Counted from the first letter of the stretch, positions 18,048 through 27,909 are shown. The stretch is 64,000 nt of DNA from an uncultured Roseovarius sp. (GCA_951812895.1 OX638333.1:3266001-3330000), one strand, 5' to 3'. Program-made: numbers and translations. The notes: generated by a model from the letters alone, not told the origin.

Positions 18048-18932
18048 TTGGACCTGAATTGGCTGCGTGATTTTGAATGTCTTGCCCGGACTCTGAGCTT
18101 TACCCGTGCGGCAGACGAGAGAAACATTACGCAGTCCGCTTTCAGCCGCAGGATCAAAGCACTGGAAAGCTGGGTTGGGCTGCCATTGGTCAATCGCGCC
18201 ACGTATCCTGTTCAATTGACCGATTCAGGAGAGAACTTCCTACCTATAGCCAAAGCGTCAATTTCCCAGCTGTCTGAAGCACGCCAATTGATCAGGGATG
18301 CGGACCGGGGGGACAGCAGGTTCATCCGATTTTCGGTGCTTCACACCATTTCAGTTAATTTTTTGGCGTCACGAATTGAGGGGCTTCAGCAGCAAATTCC
18401 CGATTTGCGGACGCGGGTGGTATCAGATTCATTGAACACCTGCTGTGAATTGTTGGTCGAAGGCGCGGTTGATATCATGCTGTGTTACTACCATCACGCC
18501 ATTTCCCCGATGATTGATGAAACGGCATTTGAGCGTAAAGATTTGATGGTTGATCGCCTGATTCCTGTCGCCGCCGCCGGTCCGGCACAGGCGGGTGGGT
18601 GGAACCTGGATTGCCGGGATGGTCCGCCAATCCCTTACCTGGCTTATGAGCGCTCGTCCTTTCTGGGCATGGTTGTTGAAAACACCGTAGATCGCAAACC
18701 ACTGCATGCCGAGACAATCTATGTGGACAGCTTGGTCGAAGCGATAAAGCGTCGGCTATTGGCCGGGAGTGGATTTGCCTGGATGCCGATATCCGCCGTC
18801 TCAACTGAGCTTGCTGAAGGGCAAATGGTGGCCATTGGAAGCGATGAGTGGGCCGCTAATCTGACAATCTCTGCGTTCTCTGATCCGTCATCGTTTGACA
18901 ACACCGCGAGAGAGCTTTGGGATTTTCTGTAG
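18048..18932 (+). CDS. LysR-family transcriptional regulator
   Basis: A 294-residue LysR protein with N-terminal winged helix (LNWLRDFECLARTLSFTRAA, ITQSAFSRRIKALESWVG) and a C-terminal effector domain. The start is a TTG at 18048; AGGAG at 18036-18040 gives ideal spacing and the resulting N-terminus (LDLNWLRDF) matches the family, so no ATG is needed. It is divergent from operon A, the usual arrangement for a LysR regulator activating its neighbour in response to a substrate or intermediate. Its stop is 31 bp from the convergent end of operon B. Confidence 0.9.
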   Translation: MDLNWLRDFECLARTLSFTRAADERNITQSAFSRRIKALESWVGLPLVNRATYPVQLTDSGENFLPIAKASISQLSEARQLIRDADRGDSRFIRFSVLHTISVNFLASRIEGLQQQIPDLRTRVVSDSLNTCCELLVEGAVDIMLCYYHHAISPMIDETAFERKDLMVDRLIPVAAAGPAQAGGWNLDCRDGPPIPYLAYERSSFLGMVVENTVDRKPLHAETIYVDSLVEAIKRRLLAGSGFAWMPISAVSTELAEGQMVAIGSDEWAANLTISAFSDPSSFDNTARELWDFL

Positions 18933-18962
18933 TTACGCAGCCGTTTGGATTTTGATCAAAGC

Positions 18963-19820
18963 CTAACTTTCCATCCGGTCAGCGATGGCAACAATCCGGT
19001 ACATATCCCGCAGGACAGGTTTTTCGATCAACTTGCCGTCTATCACGACAAGGCCGGTATCAGCGGCTTCAAATTCGGCAATGATCCGACGGGCGCGTGC
19101 GATTTTTTCTGCTGAGGGCGTGAATACTTCGTTTAGGGCCGCGATCTGTTTTGGATGGACAGAGCCCTTGCCTGCAAACCCCAGATCGCGCGCTTGTTCT
19201 GCAGCCACGCGCATACCTTCGGGATCATCAAGATCAAGATAGGGCACATCAATCACATCCAGCCCGGCACCTGCCGCAGCATGAACGACACGCGAGCGGG
19301 CGTATAGCAGGGGTTCCCATGCATTCTGGCACCGCAATTCGGCCGCCATATCAACGCCGCCGAAAAACATCGCATCTATGCGGTCTGAACAGTGGGCAAT
19401 GTCGTGGGCGGCCTCAAGCCCGGCATTGGTTTCAATGATAACATGCAGCCGCGTGGCGTGGCCTGCCTCTGACAATAGCTGGTCCAGCATCACCACTTCG
19501 TCGGGGGTGCGGATCTTGGGCATCATCAATGCAGGAGGAGGGGTATCTGTAGCAAGGATCGCCTGTACATCCTCGATTCCGAAACGTTCGCGCATAGAGT
19601 TGATCCGAACGATCCGTTCAACGCCATCATCGGCCTGTGGCTGCTCGAACAGCGCAAGCGCCTTTTGCCGGGCTTCGGCTTTGTCTTTAGGAGCAATTCC
19701 GTCTTCCAACTCGACACAGACAATGTCAGCACCAGACGCGAGCGCCTTGGGAAACATGTCAGGCCGCAAGCCGGGTGTGAAGATAAAGCTGCGGCGGGGG
19801 CGGGGTGCGCGGTTGGTCAT
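18963..19820 (-). CDS. HpcH/HpaI aldolase/CitE-like lyase
   Basis: A 285-residue CitE-type protein (TIM-barrel, Mg-dependent). It has RRSFIFTPGLRPDMFPKAL, VELEDGIAPKDKAEAR with the metal-binding Glu/Asp region, MPKIRTPDEV, FFGGVDMAAEL and GKGSVHPKQIAALNEVF, matching stand-alone CitE-like proteins that cleave or hydrolyse (S)-malyl-, methylmalyl- or citramalyl-CoA-type thioesters. No citrate lyase CitD/CitF partners are near, so it is not citrate lyase. It is the last gene of operon B, 46 bp after the alcohol dehydrogenase, and would split the carbon skeleton left after demethylation. Confidence 0.85.
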   Translation of the reverse strand: MTNRAPRPRRSFIFTPGLRPDMFPKALASGADIVCVELEDGIAPKDKAEARQKALALFEQPQADDGVERIVRINSMRERFGIEDVQAILATDTPPPALMMPKIRTPDEVVMLDQLLSEAGHATRLHVIIETNAGLEAAHDIAHCSDRIDAMFFGGVDMAAELRCQNAWEPLLYARSRVVHAAAGAGLDVIDVPYLDLDDPEGMRVAAEQARDLGFAGKGSVHPKQIAALNEVFTPSAEKIARARRIIAEFEAADTGLVVIDGKLIEKPVLRDMYRIVAIADRMES

Positions 19821-19866
19821 TGGTTGTCCAAGTTTCAGGTTAAGGTTTCGACTGTTGTTTCGGTGT

Positions 19867-21051
19867 TCAACGTGCCTTTTCGATGGCGGTTTCTACCAGT
19901 TTTTGCATTTCATCGAAGCTGGTTCGACGCGGGTTGGTTCCGGCTGCACTATCCAAGAGCGCCTTTTCAGCAATACGAGCGGCGCAGTCTGCAGGTACGC
20001 CAATATCGCTCAGTGATTTGGGGATATCCAGCTCATCCAGAATCCGTTCAATTTTTGTGATGAAGGCATCGACCGATGGGTCGTCGAGTCCCATTGCATC
20101 GGCCATACGCTTAACCTTGTCTTCCATCCCGGGGAGGTTGAAGCGAAGAACAGTTGGCAGGATGATTGCATTTGTCAGGCCATGCTGAGTGTCAAATTCA
20201 GCTCCGACCATATGCGAGATAGCGTGCACATGGCCAAGCCCCTGCAAGAATGCGATCCCTGCCAGACAGGAGCCCACCAGCAATCCACCACGAGCGGCAA
20301 CATTCTGTGGTTCGCGCATCACCACCGGTAACCAATGCGAAATCAGCGCCAACCCCTCAAGCGCCATCCCATCACAAAGCGGATTAAAGCCCGGTACGCA
20401 GTAAGCCTCGATCGCGTGGGTCAAGGCGTCGGCGCCTGTCCATGCGGTCAGGTTGGCAGGAAGGCCAACGGTCAGTTCTGGATCAAGCAATGCCAAGGCA
20501 GGGCGCAGGTCAGGGTGATCGGCGCAGAACTTCATGCCTTTTGACACATCCGTAACCATCGCTGTGGCTTCGGTTTCGGCACCGGTTCCTGCGGTCGTGG
20601 GAATGGTAATCAAGATCGGGAAGGCCTGATCAGCACTGATTTCAGGGGCCGGTTTTTGATAGTTGAAGTCCAAAATATCAAAGTTGTTATTCGCGATCAT
20701 GCATATGGCTTTGCCGCCGTCCATCGCACTTCCACCACCGATGGCGATGATTGCATCATGCCCGCCGTCGCGGAATTTTACCCGACCTGCGCCGATTTCA
20801 TCATCCCGAGGGTTAGGAGATATGTCATAAAACACATCCGATCGCAGCCCGGCGGCATTTAACGTGCTGCCAAGCTCGCTTATGAATGGCAGGCCATAGC
20901 TGCCCCGATCTGTTACAATCAAGGGATTGGAGAGACCCATATCGGCACATCGCTTGCCGATCTCGGCCAGACGGCCGGGACCATAGGCAATTGGGACCGG
21001 AAAAATCCAGTCCTGCGGTTTGAGTATCTCGGCTTCTGAATTGGTGTGCAT
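19867..21051 (-). CDS. Iron-containing (group III) alcohol dehydrogenase
   Basis: A 394-residue Fe-ADH. It shows GGGSAMDGGKAI for NAD binding, TTAGTGAETEATAMVTD, the metal ligands Asp and His in GADALTHAIEAY, His in LGHVHAISHMVGAEF and the fourth ligand in FDTQHGLTNA. A TTG just upstream (21063) directly abuts the stop of the GcvT-like gene, but the ATG at 21051 is the better start. These enzymes oxidise primary alcohols or hydroxyacids to aldehydes; one member, DddB, acts in DMSP catabolism. In this operon it probably oxidises an alcohol or hydroxyacid made from the imported compound. Confidence 0.93.
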   Translation of the reverse strand: MHTNSEAEILKPQDWIFPVPIAYGPGRLAEIGKRCADMGLSNPLIVTDRGSYGLPFISELGSTLNAAGLRSDVFYDISPNPRDDEIGAGRVKFRDGGHDAIIAIGGGSAMDGGKAICMIANNNFDILDFNYQKPAPEISADQAFPILITIPTTAGTGAETEATAMVTDVSKGMKFCADHPDLRPALALLDPELTVGLPANLTAWTGADALTHAIEAYCVPGFNPLCDGMALEGLALISHWLPVVMREPQNVAARGGLLVGSCLAGIAFLQGLGHVHAISHMVGAEFDTQHGLTNAIILPTVLRFNLPGMEDKVKRMADAMGLDDPSVDAFITKIERILDELDIPKSLSDIGVPADCAARIAEKALLDSAAGTNPRRTSFDEMQKLVETAIEKAR

Positions 21052-21063
21052 TGTGTTTCTCAA

Positions 21064-22245
21064 TCAAGATGCAGGTCGCGTTGGAATGGTGCGGTCTATT
21101 CCTCTGACGATGTTCTTTTCGAGGTCAAAAAATGGGACATCGACAATCTGGCCGTCATGAACACTGCCGTCAGGCAGGTGCAAGGCAAGAGTGCGCCCGA
21201 CCCAGTCACCGGGTTTGTGAAAACGGATATACCCTACACCCAAACTCAATGTGGGAGATGGAATGCCTGCGGTGATGCGGCCCACTTCGGTATCGCCATC
21301 CATCACTGCACTGCCAGCTGCGGGTGTTTCTGTAGCGCAGGTCAGACCAAAGAGGCATGAACGGGTATCTTTGCCAACCAGCGCATCGCGCCCGACAAAT
21401 TCGCCCTTGTCCATGTTGATAAATGGGGCAAGCCCGGCCTCGTACGGGGTCATGTCCGGGGTTATGTCGGTGAGGTTCCCAAGAATCCCACCTTCGATCC
21501 GGCGAATGGTCAGCGCGCGGGTTGACGAAAATTCCATCCCGTGCGGTTCGCCGCAGGCGATCAGATGATCCCATAGTGCGAGATGATCTGTGGTTGCTCC
21601 GTCGCAGTAAATCTCGAACCCAAGTTCGTTGGTGAAACCGGTACGAGAGACATAGAGCCGCTGGCCGCCAAGATCGAAATAGCCCGAGCGGAAGTATTTC
21701 ATTGTCTCGTCAACGGCCCCATTTGACGCAGCTTTCATGATCTCGATCGATGCTGGCCCCTGAATTTGCAAAACACGGCTGTGGGGGTCAGATATTGTGA
21801 CGTCAAAACCACCGGAATGGGCCAGCAGCCAGGCCTCGAACGGGCCGTCGGCCTGTACGTACCAGAACCGGTTTTCGCCCAGGCGAAACATGACGCCATC
21901 CATGAATACACCGCCCTGTGGAGTGCAGGCGATGGCGTAGTAACCGCGTCCTTCGGTCATCGTGGCGACCTTGCGGGCAAAAACCTTTTCGAGAAACGGC
22001 ACAACATCCGGCCCAGAGATTTCAATGGGCTTTTCGGGCACGTCAAAGATCAATGCCTTTTGGCGCAGGCACCAATATTTTTCGAGATAATCTTCGCCGA
22101 TGAAGATGGGGAAATACCGCCCGGCATAAACGCCACGGATCATTTCCGGGCAGTCGGTGCGTTCAATAAAGGGTGACTCTTCAAAACGCCGGGCGCTGAT
22201 AGAGACATTGTTTTCCAGGTCGGAGGCTTCTTGCAGGTTGCTCAT
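21064..22245 (-). CDS. GcvT/aminomethyltransferase-family protein (DmdA-like length)
   Basis: A 393-residue stand-alone tetrahydrofolate-dependent methyl or aminomethyl transferase of the GcvT family. It shows QGGVFMDGVMFRLGENRFW with the conserved Asp, LQIQGPASIEIMK, SRTGFTNELGFEIYCDG, RRIEGGILGNLTDITPDMTPYEAG and DKGEFVGRDALV. GcvT itself acts with P, H and L proteins, none of which is here. Relatives remove methyl groups from dimethylglycine, sarcosine or DMSP. The N-terminal GRYFPIFIGEDYLEKYWCLR differs from DmdA as I recall it, so demethylation of DMSP cannot be claimed. Position between the molybdoenzyme (9-bp gap) and the Fe-ADH suggests it handles the methyl group of the imported compound. 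Confidence 0.85.
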   Translation of the reverse strand: MSNLQEASDLENNVSISARRFEESPFIERTDCPEMIRGVYAGRYFPIFIGEDYLEKYWCLRQKALIFDVPEKPIEISGPDVVPFLEKVFARKVATMTEGRGYYAIACTPQGGVFMDGVMFRLGENRFWYVQADGPFEAWLLAHSGGFDVTISDPHSRVLQIQGPASIEIMKAASNGAVDETMKYFRSGYFDLGGQRLYVSRTGFTNELGFEIYCDGATTDHLALWDHLIACGEPHGMEFSSTRALTIRRIEGGILGNLTDITPDMTPYEAGLAPFINMDKGEFVGRDALVGKDTRSCLFGLTCATETPAAGSAVMDGDTEVGRITAGIPSPTLSLGVGYIRFHKPGDWVGRTLALHLPDGSVHDGQIVDVPFFDLEKNIVRGIDRTIPTRPAS

Positions 22246-22253
22246 GTCTGAAC

Positions 22254-24587
22254 CTATGGATCGTTGGGTGTTTCGGGTCGCAAAATTTTTGGGGGTTCGT
22301 GTGCAGTAACCGGGGGAGGGGCCTCGGTAAAAAGTTCAGCTTCAACAAGGCAGGAATGCGCAGTTGGACCCTGACCAAGTTTTGATGTGCCTTTGTCCCG
22401 GGTCAGAACGTTTGGATTGCCGTGTTTGCACAGGCTGCCGGGCGTTGTCGGGTCCTGGGGGTCGTACCAAGACCCGGTGCTCATCTGTATCACGCCGGGG
22501 CGAATGGACGGATCGATTAAGATGCCGCCAAGACAAGCCCCGCGGTCATTGAAGAGCCTAACAATGTCGCCGTCTTTCAGGCCGCGATCGGCGGCATCAT
22601 AGGGGTGGATGAGTACCGGCTCACGCCCGGTAATCTTTTTGGCTTTGCTCACACCACCATGATCAAACTGCGAATGCAGTTTGTCCTTGGGTTGGTTTGA
22701 AATCAGGTGAAGTGGCCAACGCGGGTCAGCATTGCCAAGCCATTCGTATGGTTCGCGCCAGACGGGGTGGCCCGGACAGTCGTCATAGCCAAAATCGGCA
22801 ACGGTCTGAGAGAAGATTTCGATTTTACCACTGGGCGTGGCGAGCGGGTTGGCCTGAGGGTCGGACCGGAAACTGCTTAGCATTACGACAGGGTCGGCCG
22901 GATCATCTATTTTAAACCAACCGTTCTTAAGAAAGGTATCGTATTCGGGGATTTCAATTCCGGCGGCCTTGGCCCGGATGGCTGTCTGTTCGTATATCCA
23001 GCTTTGCCAGTCTTCAGACGATCGGTCTTCGGTAAAACTTGCGTCTACACCCATTTCGCGGGCAATTCCCGAGAATATTTCGTAATCGTCTCTGGCCTGT
23101 CCATATGGTTCGGTCAGCCGGCTCATCGAAACAACGTAAGGGTCGCGCGCGGTCAGCGCGATGTCCTGTCGTTCCAGTGGCGTGGTGCAGGGCAGAACAA
23201 TATCGGCGCGTTTCGCCAGAGAATTCCAACACCATTCGTTTACAATAATGGTTTGAGGTTTTTGCCAGGCCTGCATCATCAGGTTGAGATCCTGATGGTG
23301 ATGGAAGGGATTTCCGCCCGCCCACCAGACCAGTTCGATATCGGGGTATTCGTATCGCACCCCATCGAAATCAAACGGCTCTCCGGGGCGCATCAGCAAG
23401 TCGGTGATACGTGCCACTGGGATAAAATTTTTAACCGGGTTTTCACCCTGCGGAAGAGATGCCCCCGGCAAAATGGTAAATTTGCCACCGATAAAGTTCA
23501 TCGCGCTGTAGCCAAAGCCAAAGCCACCGCCGGGTAATCCGATCTGCCCAAGCATTGCAGCGAGGGTGATCGCGGCCCAAAAGGGCTGTTCGCCGTGATC
23601 TTGCCGGGTCAGCGACCAGCTGACCGAGATCATCGTGCGCTCTGACGCCATGCGCCGGGCCAGGTTCCGGATCGTAACTGCCGGAATTTCACAGATTTCG
23701 GCAGCCCATTCGGCGGATTTGGGTACGCCGTCAGTCTCGCCCAACAAATAGGGCAGAAAATGTTCAAAACCCGTGGTGTAGCGATCCAGAAATGCGTGAT
23801 CAGCCAGCCCCTCTGTCTGCAAAGTATGGGCAAGGGCCAAAATCATGGCCACATCGGAATTTGGTCGAATTGCCAGCCAATCGCCCCCAACGTCGTCCAG
23901 CAAATCGGATTTTAGCGGGCTGATGTTAACAAAATGAATGTTAGCATTGCCTGCCGTCATCAGACCTTCGCGTTGAATGTGACGCCCGGTTCCGCCCTGA
24001 CTGATCTGCCCGTTTTTCAGTGGCACGCCACCAAAGCAGACGAAAAGCGTCGTGTGGTCGCGAATGGAATCGTAGCTGGTGCAGGTGTCCAGATAAGCAC
24101 GGAAACTGCCCAGAATATGCGGCACCATCGCCTCGGCTGCGGCGAAGCTGTAGGTGAATTTGGAGCTGGTGAAGCCACCGATACAGTTCAGGAACCTCTT
24201 GAGCTGGCTTTGGGCGTGATGAAATCGTCCGGCGCTGGCCCAGCCGTAAGAGCCGCCAAAAATGGAGGCATTCCCATGATCCGTGCGGATCCTGTCGAGT
24301 TCTGTTGCAACAATTTTGTTCGCCTTGTCCCAGCTGACTTCGACGAAGGGATCAACACCACGTAGCTCAGTTCGTGCGCCGGGGCCGTGCTCCAGCCAGC
24401 TTTTGCGTACCATCGGGGCATCAATGCGGGTGGGGCCATGTTGTACGTCAAGAATGCCAGGTCCAATCGGCGATGGATCCTTGTCGTGTTCAAAAGCTAA
24501 CAGTTCCTGCACGCGTCCGTTGCCAACCCGGGCACGGTATGTACCCCAGTGCGAGCTGGTCAGGGGCAGGTCGTTGTGGTTGGTCAT
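22254..24587 (-). CDS. Cytoplasmic molybdopterin oxidoreductase, DMSO/TMAO/biotin sulfoxide reductase type
   Basis: A 777-residue enzyme of the DMSO reductase family (TorA/DorA/BisC branch). The stretch SIFGGSYGWASAGRFHHAQS matches the Mo-ligand segment of Rhodobacter DMSO reductase, whose coordinating residue is the Ser after GG; the MGD-binding segments SWSLTRQDHGEQPFW, WWAGGNPFHHHQDLN and NDRGACLGG are present. There is no N-terminal [4Fe-4S] Cys motif and no twin-arginine leader, so it stays in the cytoplasm like BisC. Its ATG overlaps the permease stop by 4 bp, so it is translationally coupled to the importer. It should reduce, or in the reverse sense form, an S- or N-oxide; the substrate is unknown. 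Confidence 0.88.
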   Translation of the reverse strand: MTNHNDLPLTSSHWGTYRARVGNGRVQELLAFEHDKDPSPIGPGILDVQHGPTRIDAPMVRKSWLEHGPGARTELRGVDPFVEVSWDKANKIVATELDRIRTDHGNASIFGGSYGWASAGRFHHAQSQLKRFLNCIGGFTSSKFTYSFAAAEAMVPHILGSFRAYLDTCTSYDSIRDHTTLFVCFGGVPLKNGQISQGGTGRHIQREGLMTAGNANIHFVNISPLKSDLLDDVGGDWLAIRPNSDVAMILALAHTLQTEGLADHAFLDRYTTGFEHFLPYLLGETDGVPKSAEWAAEICEIPAVTIRNLARRMASERTMISVSWSLTRQDHGEQPFWAAITLAAMLGQIGLPGGGFGFGYSAMNFIGGKFTILPGASLPQGENPVKNFIPVARITDLLMRPGEPFDFDGVRYEYPDIELVWWAGGNPFHHHQDLNLMMQAWQKPQTIIVNEWCWNSLAKRADIVLPCTTPLERQDIALTARDPYVVSMSRLTEPYGQARDDYEIFSGIAREMGVDASFTEDRSSEDWQSWIYEQTAIRAKAAGIEIPEYDTFLKNGWFKIDDPADPVVMLSSFRSDPQANPLATPSGKIEIFSQTVADFGYDDCPGHPVWREPYEWLGNADPRWPLHLISNQPKDKLHSQFDHGGVSKAKKITGREPVLIHPYDAADRGLKDGDIVRLFNDRGACLGGILIDPSIRPGVIQMSTGSWYDPQDPTTPGSLCKHGNPNVLTRDKGTSKLGQGPTAHSCLVEAELFTEAPPPVTAHEPPKILRPETPNDP

Positions 24588-26659
24588 TTGATGCTCAGGC
24601 CGAGGTCTTCCTGACGCTTACGGCTCCAGGCATTTGTCATCCGGTCGGTGATGATAGCGATGATCGCCATGCCGATACCGGCAATGATGCCCACGCCAAA
24701 GTCGCCGTCGCTCAGTCCGATATAGACAATCTGTTCCAGGCCATTGGTGCCAACAAGAGCGGCAATAACCAGCATCGCGATGCCGTACATGATGGTCTGA
24801 TTTAAACCCAGCATCATCACCGGCAGGGCAAGCGGGATTTTAACCTGCCACAGCATCTGCCGGTTTGTTGCACCGATCATTGTCGCGGCTTCGATCACGT
24901 TTGAGGGCAGGCTGCGCAGCCCATGTTCGGCGTATCGGATCGCCGGAACGATTGCATATGCAATGATCGCCAGCAGCGCAGTGAACTCTCCGATTTTGAA
25001 AACCATAACAAACGGGATCAGCAGGACGAACAGCGGCATGGTCTGTAACGTGTCATTGAAGGGACGCACGATGGCCGAAACTGTATCGTTATGTGCGGCC
25101 CAGATGCCTATTGCAGTGCCGAGTAAGAAGGAAATTAAAACCGCAATTCCGCACAAATATACCGACAACATTGCTTCGGGCCATATGCCGGTTACCACAA
25201 TGAAGCCCAGGCCGAGCGCAGTGCCTACGCCCAATGCGCGCCCTCCGATTTTCCAGCCACCGACAGCACAGATGAGGAGTAGAGCCGGCCAGGGCATACC
25301 TGTTAGTCCGAAATAAATCAGGATCGCAAATATCAGGATCGCGATGCCGGTATTGGTTCGCCCGCGATACGCGGCCCAGGCCGCCAGTGCAAAAACCACG
25401 GCCGCATAACCAATTTTGTGGGCCAGCGTCAGGTCGAACCCCCATGTGAAGGGGCTGACTGCGCCCTGCAGGCCGATCTTGGCTGGCAGCATGACGAAGA
25501 AGAATGCGAGTTTTTTGACAGTTTCAATTTCGCCCCGGAAGTTCACCACGACGTAGGTCAAGCCATCATTCATGACCCCTGCCGGGCTGAATTCCCACGT
25601 CCGGGGCCAAACGTTCAGGGTTCCAAAGATTTGGGCCAGAACGAAAAACAATGCTGCGCCGAGTGCTGCGACAACCCAATAACGATGTCTTTGGGCAAAA
25701 CTTTTATCCTCTGGATCGTAATCTCCTGATCGCGCTGCCAATCCAGCTGTGACCCTGTCGATCACCATGGCCATCAGGGCGATGACCATACCCGCCAAAA
25801 GGCTTTCGCCGAACTGGGCTTTGCGAATGGTTGACAGCACCTCCCACCCGATATCGGCTGTTCCGCCGATGATCGAGGCGATGATTACCATGCTGAGTGA
25901 AGCCATTGTTGCCTGATTGACACCTAACAATAGTTGCCGCAGCGCCGAAGGGACGCGTACCTGCCAGAACAGCTGACCGGGCTTTGCACCGGACATAAGC
26001 CCGCTTTCGATAATTTCGGGCGACACGCCGCGCAATCCGACGATGGTATTTCGCACCATGGGGGGGAAGGAATAGAGTACGCTGGCAATCAATCCGACGA
26101 CAGTGCCAAAGCCAAACAGCATCAGGATGGGCAGAAGATAGGCAAAGGACGGTACGGTTTGCAGTACATCCAGCATTGGCATGATGATCCGCTCAGCCCG
26201 GTCAGAAAAGAAACCCCAAACACCAAAGGCAAAGCCTACAAGAATGGCCAGCGGCACAGAGATGGCGACCAATGACAGCGTGTTCATGCTTTCGCTCCAG
26301 TAGCCGATCATCAGCATGTAGAGCATGGAGACGAGCGTAAACGCGGCCAGCTTCCAGCCGGATGCGGCCCAAGCGACGACGCAGAATAGGAACGCAGTAA
26401 CTGACCAGGGTAATGCGTTGAGTACAAAACGCACCGCTTTGATGGGCCATTCCAATGCCCATGACACGCCAAGGAAAAACCAACCCAGATACTCAACGAT
26501 CCAGTCCATGATCACATTCAGCCAATCGGAAATCGGCAGGATCAGGTCTTTGGGATATTTTGCCATCCAGGCCCATTCGCTCTGAAGCGAGAGGCATATC
26601 AGAGTAACGGCAATTACACCCAACCAATGCAGATCATTGCGATTGAACTTGAACGGCAT
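24584..26659 (-). CDS. Betaine-type ABC transporter permease, tandem double domain
   Basis: A 691-residue permease with two copies of the binding-protein-dependent transport core, one around residues 130-320 (VWGFFSDRAERIIMPMLDVL, GLRGVSPEIIESGLMSG) and one around 500-680 (VRPFNDTLQTMPLFVLLIPF, GLRSLPSNVIEAATMIGATN), about twice the size of normal ProW. I take the ATG at 26659 (MPFKFNRNDLHW), 4 bp past the ATPase stop with GGAGGAG upstream; the frame extends further upstream but reads Pro/His-rich junk inside the ATPase gene. One polypeptide can thus supply both halves of the channel. Confidence 0.92.
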   Translation of the reverse strand: MPFKFNRNDLHWLGVIAVTLICLSLQSEWAWMAKYPKDLILPISDWLNVIMDWIVEYLGWFFLGVSWALEWPIKAVRFVLNALPWSVTAFLFCVVAWAASGWKLAAFTLVSMLYMLMIGYWSESMNTLSLVAISVPLAILVGFAFGVWGFFSDRAERIIMPMLDVLQTVPSFAYLLPILMLFGFGTVVGLIASVLYSFPPMVRNTIVGLRGVSPEIIESGLMSGAKPGQLFWQVRVPSALRQLLLGVNQATMASLSMVIIASIIGGTADIGWEVLSTIRKAQFGESLLAGMVIALMAMVIDRVTAGLAARSGDYDPEDKSFAQRHRYWVVAALGAALFFVLAQIFGTLNVWPRTWEFSPAGVMNDGLTYVVVNFRGEIETVKKLAFFFVMLPAKIGLQGAVSPFTWGFDLTLAHKIGYAAVVFALAAWAAYRGRTNTGIAILIFAILIYFGLTGMPWPALLLICAVGGWKIGGRALGVGTALGLGFIVVTGIWPEAMLSVYLCGIAVLISFLLGTAIGIWAAHNDTVSAIVRPFNDTLQTMPLFVLLIPFVMVFKIGEFTALLAIIAYAIVPAIRYAEHGLRSLPSNVIEAATMIGATNRQMLWQVKIPLALPVMMLGLNQTIMYGIAMLVIAALVGTNGLEQIVYIGLSDGDFGVGIIAGIGMAIIAIITDRMTNAWSRKRQEDLGLSIK

Positions 26660-26663
26660 TGGA

Positions 26664-27746
26664 CTACTCCTCCTGTGCGGTGGAAGAGGGGGCACAGCCC
26701 CCGGCCAATGCGGCGGCAAGACCTCGTGCGGTTGCGACCCCGAGGGTCGAGCCGTCTTCGGCCTCAACAATCACGCCTTTTTCGTGCTCTGCCAATGCGG
26801 GCAGCAGCGTTTCAACCAGAGTGCCTGCGGCCACTTTGTTTAGATCGTCTGTCGGTTTGGCTGCGCCGTCCAGAATATCTTCGGCGCGCAGGATTCGTTC
26901 CCAAGGAACATCCTGGGTGAATTCGCGCACATAATCGTCAGCCGGGTTCAGGATCAGGTCGATCGGGCGTCCGATCTGAACCACGGCGCCATCCCGCATG
27001 ATCGCCATACGGTCAGCGATGCGCAGCGCTTCCTGAAAATCATGGGTGATGAATACGATTGATTTATGCAGTTTCGACTGAATGCGCAGAAACTCATCCT
27101 GCATTTGTTTGCGGATTAGCGGATCGAGCGCAGAGAATGGCTCATCCAGAAACCAAACATCTGGCTCGACTGCCAGCGAGCGGCCAATACCAACACGTTG
27201 TTGCTGTCCGCCGGAAAGCTCTTTTGGAAAGTTGTTTTCACGCCCCTCCAAACCGACGAGTTCAATGACCCGGTTGGCTTGGGCATAGCGTTCAGTTTCT
27301 TCAACACCCTGAAGCTTAAGCGGAAAGGCGATGTTGTCGATGACATTCAGGTGCGGCATCAAACCAAAGCTTTGGAAAACCATTCCCATTTTGTGGCGGC
27401 GAATATCAATCAGCTCTGCGTCGGATTTTTTCAGCAAATCTTCGCCATCAAGCAATACTTCTCCGGCAGTCGGCTCAACAAGGCGCGAGAGGCAGCGGAC
27501 GATGGTAGATTTACCCGAACCCGACAGGCCCATGATGACAAAAATCTCACCTACATGAACATCAAAACTGACATCGGCATTGGCGACGATGTGATCGGCG
27601 TCACGAATAGCGTCGGCATGTTTATGAGCATCTTCAACCCGGCCCTGGGAACTGTCGAAGAACTGTTCTGGTTGGCTGCCGTAGACTTTCCAGACGTTCC
27701 TGCAGGACAGTTTTACATCTGTGTGATCACCTGTTGGGGTTTTCAT
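26664..27746 (-). CDS. Betaine-type ABC transporter ATP-binding protein
   Basis: A 360-residue ATPase of the quaternary amine uptake family with Walker A GLSGSGKSTIVRCL, signature LSGGQQQRVGIGRSL, Walker B WFLDEPFSALDPL and FITHDFQEALRIADR. The region after the ATPase domain (about 270-360) is partly CBS-like and ends in a variable Ala-rich tail. It powers operon B's importer; the permease gene follows 4 bp later. Confidence 0.93.
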   Translation of the reverse strand: MKTPTGDHTDVKLSCRNVWKVYGSQPEQFFDSSQGRVEDAHKHADAIRDADHIVANADVSFDVHVGEIFVIMGLSGSGKSTIVRCLSRLVEPTAGEVLLDGEDLLKKSDAELIDIRRHKMGMVFQSFGLMPHLNVIDNIAFPLKLQGVEETERYAQANRVIELVGLEGRENNFPKELSGGQQQRVGIGRSLAVEPDVWFLDEPFSALDPLIRKQMQDEFLRIQSKLHKSIVFITHDFQEALRIADRMAIMRDGAVVQIGRPIDLILNPADDYVREFTQDVPWERILRAEDILDGAAKPTDDLNKVAAGTLVETLLPALAEHEKGVIVEAEDGSTLGVATARGLAAALAGGCAPSSTAQEE

Positions 27747-27855
27747 GGGCTGCTCCGATGGGATTGCCGTTGTGCAAAGCGTGGTTCTCAGGTGGAACCT
27801 GAAACGATCACACGAATTCTGGCGGCTTTGGGCAAGAAGGGGTTTGTTTTAGCAA

Positions 27856-27886
27856 TCGGGGCGGCGTACTTGGCGAGCCGCCCCGA
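27856..27886 (-). promoter_or_regulatory. Intra-operon hairpin after the binding-protein gene (operon B)
   Basis: TCGGGGCGGC (27856-27865) pairs perfectly with GCCGCCCCGA (27877-27886) around an 11-nt loop, in the 163-bp gap between the binding-protein and ATPase genes. As in operon A it probably sets a high ratio of binding protein to the rest; T residues after the stem are few. Confidence 0.6.
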
Positions 27887-27909
27887 CGTAACAAGTTTTG
27901 CAGAAGCGT

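Noticed and set aside
21064-22245. Calling the GcvT-like gene dmdA (DMSP demethylase)
   Set aside because: The N-terminal third does not match DmdA as I know it, and GcvT relatives have many substrates. Only alignment against characterised DmdA clades could settle it.
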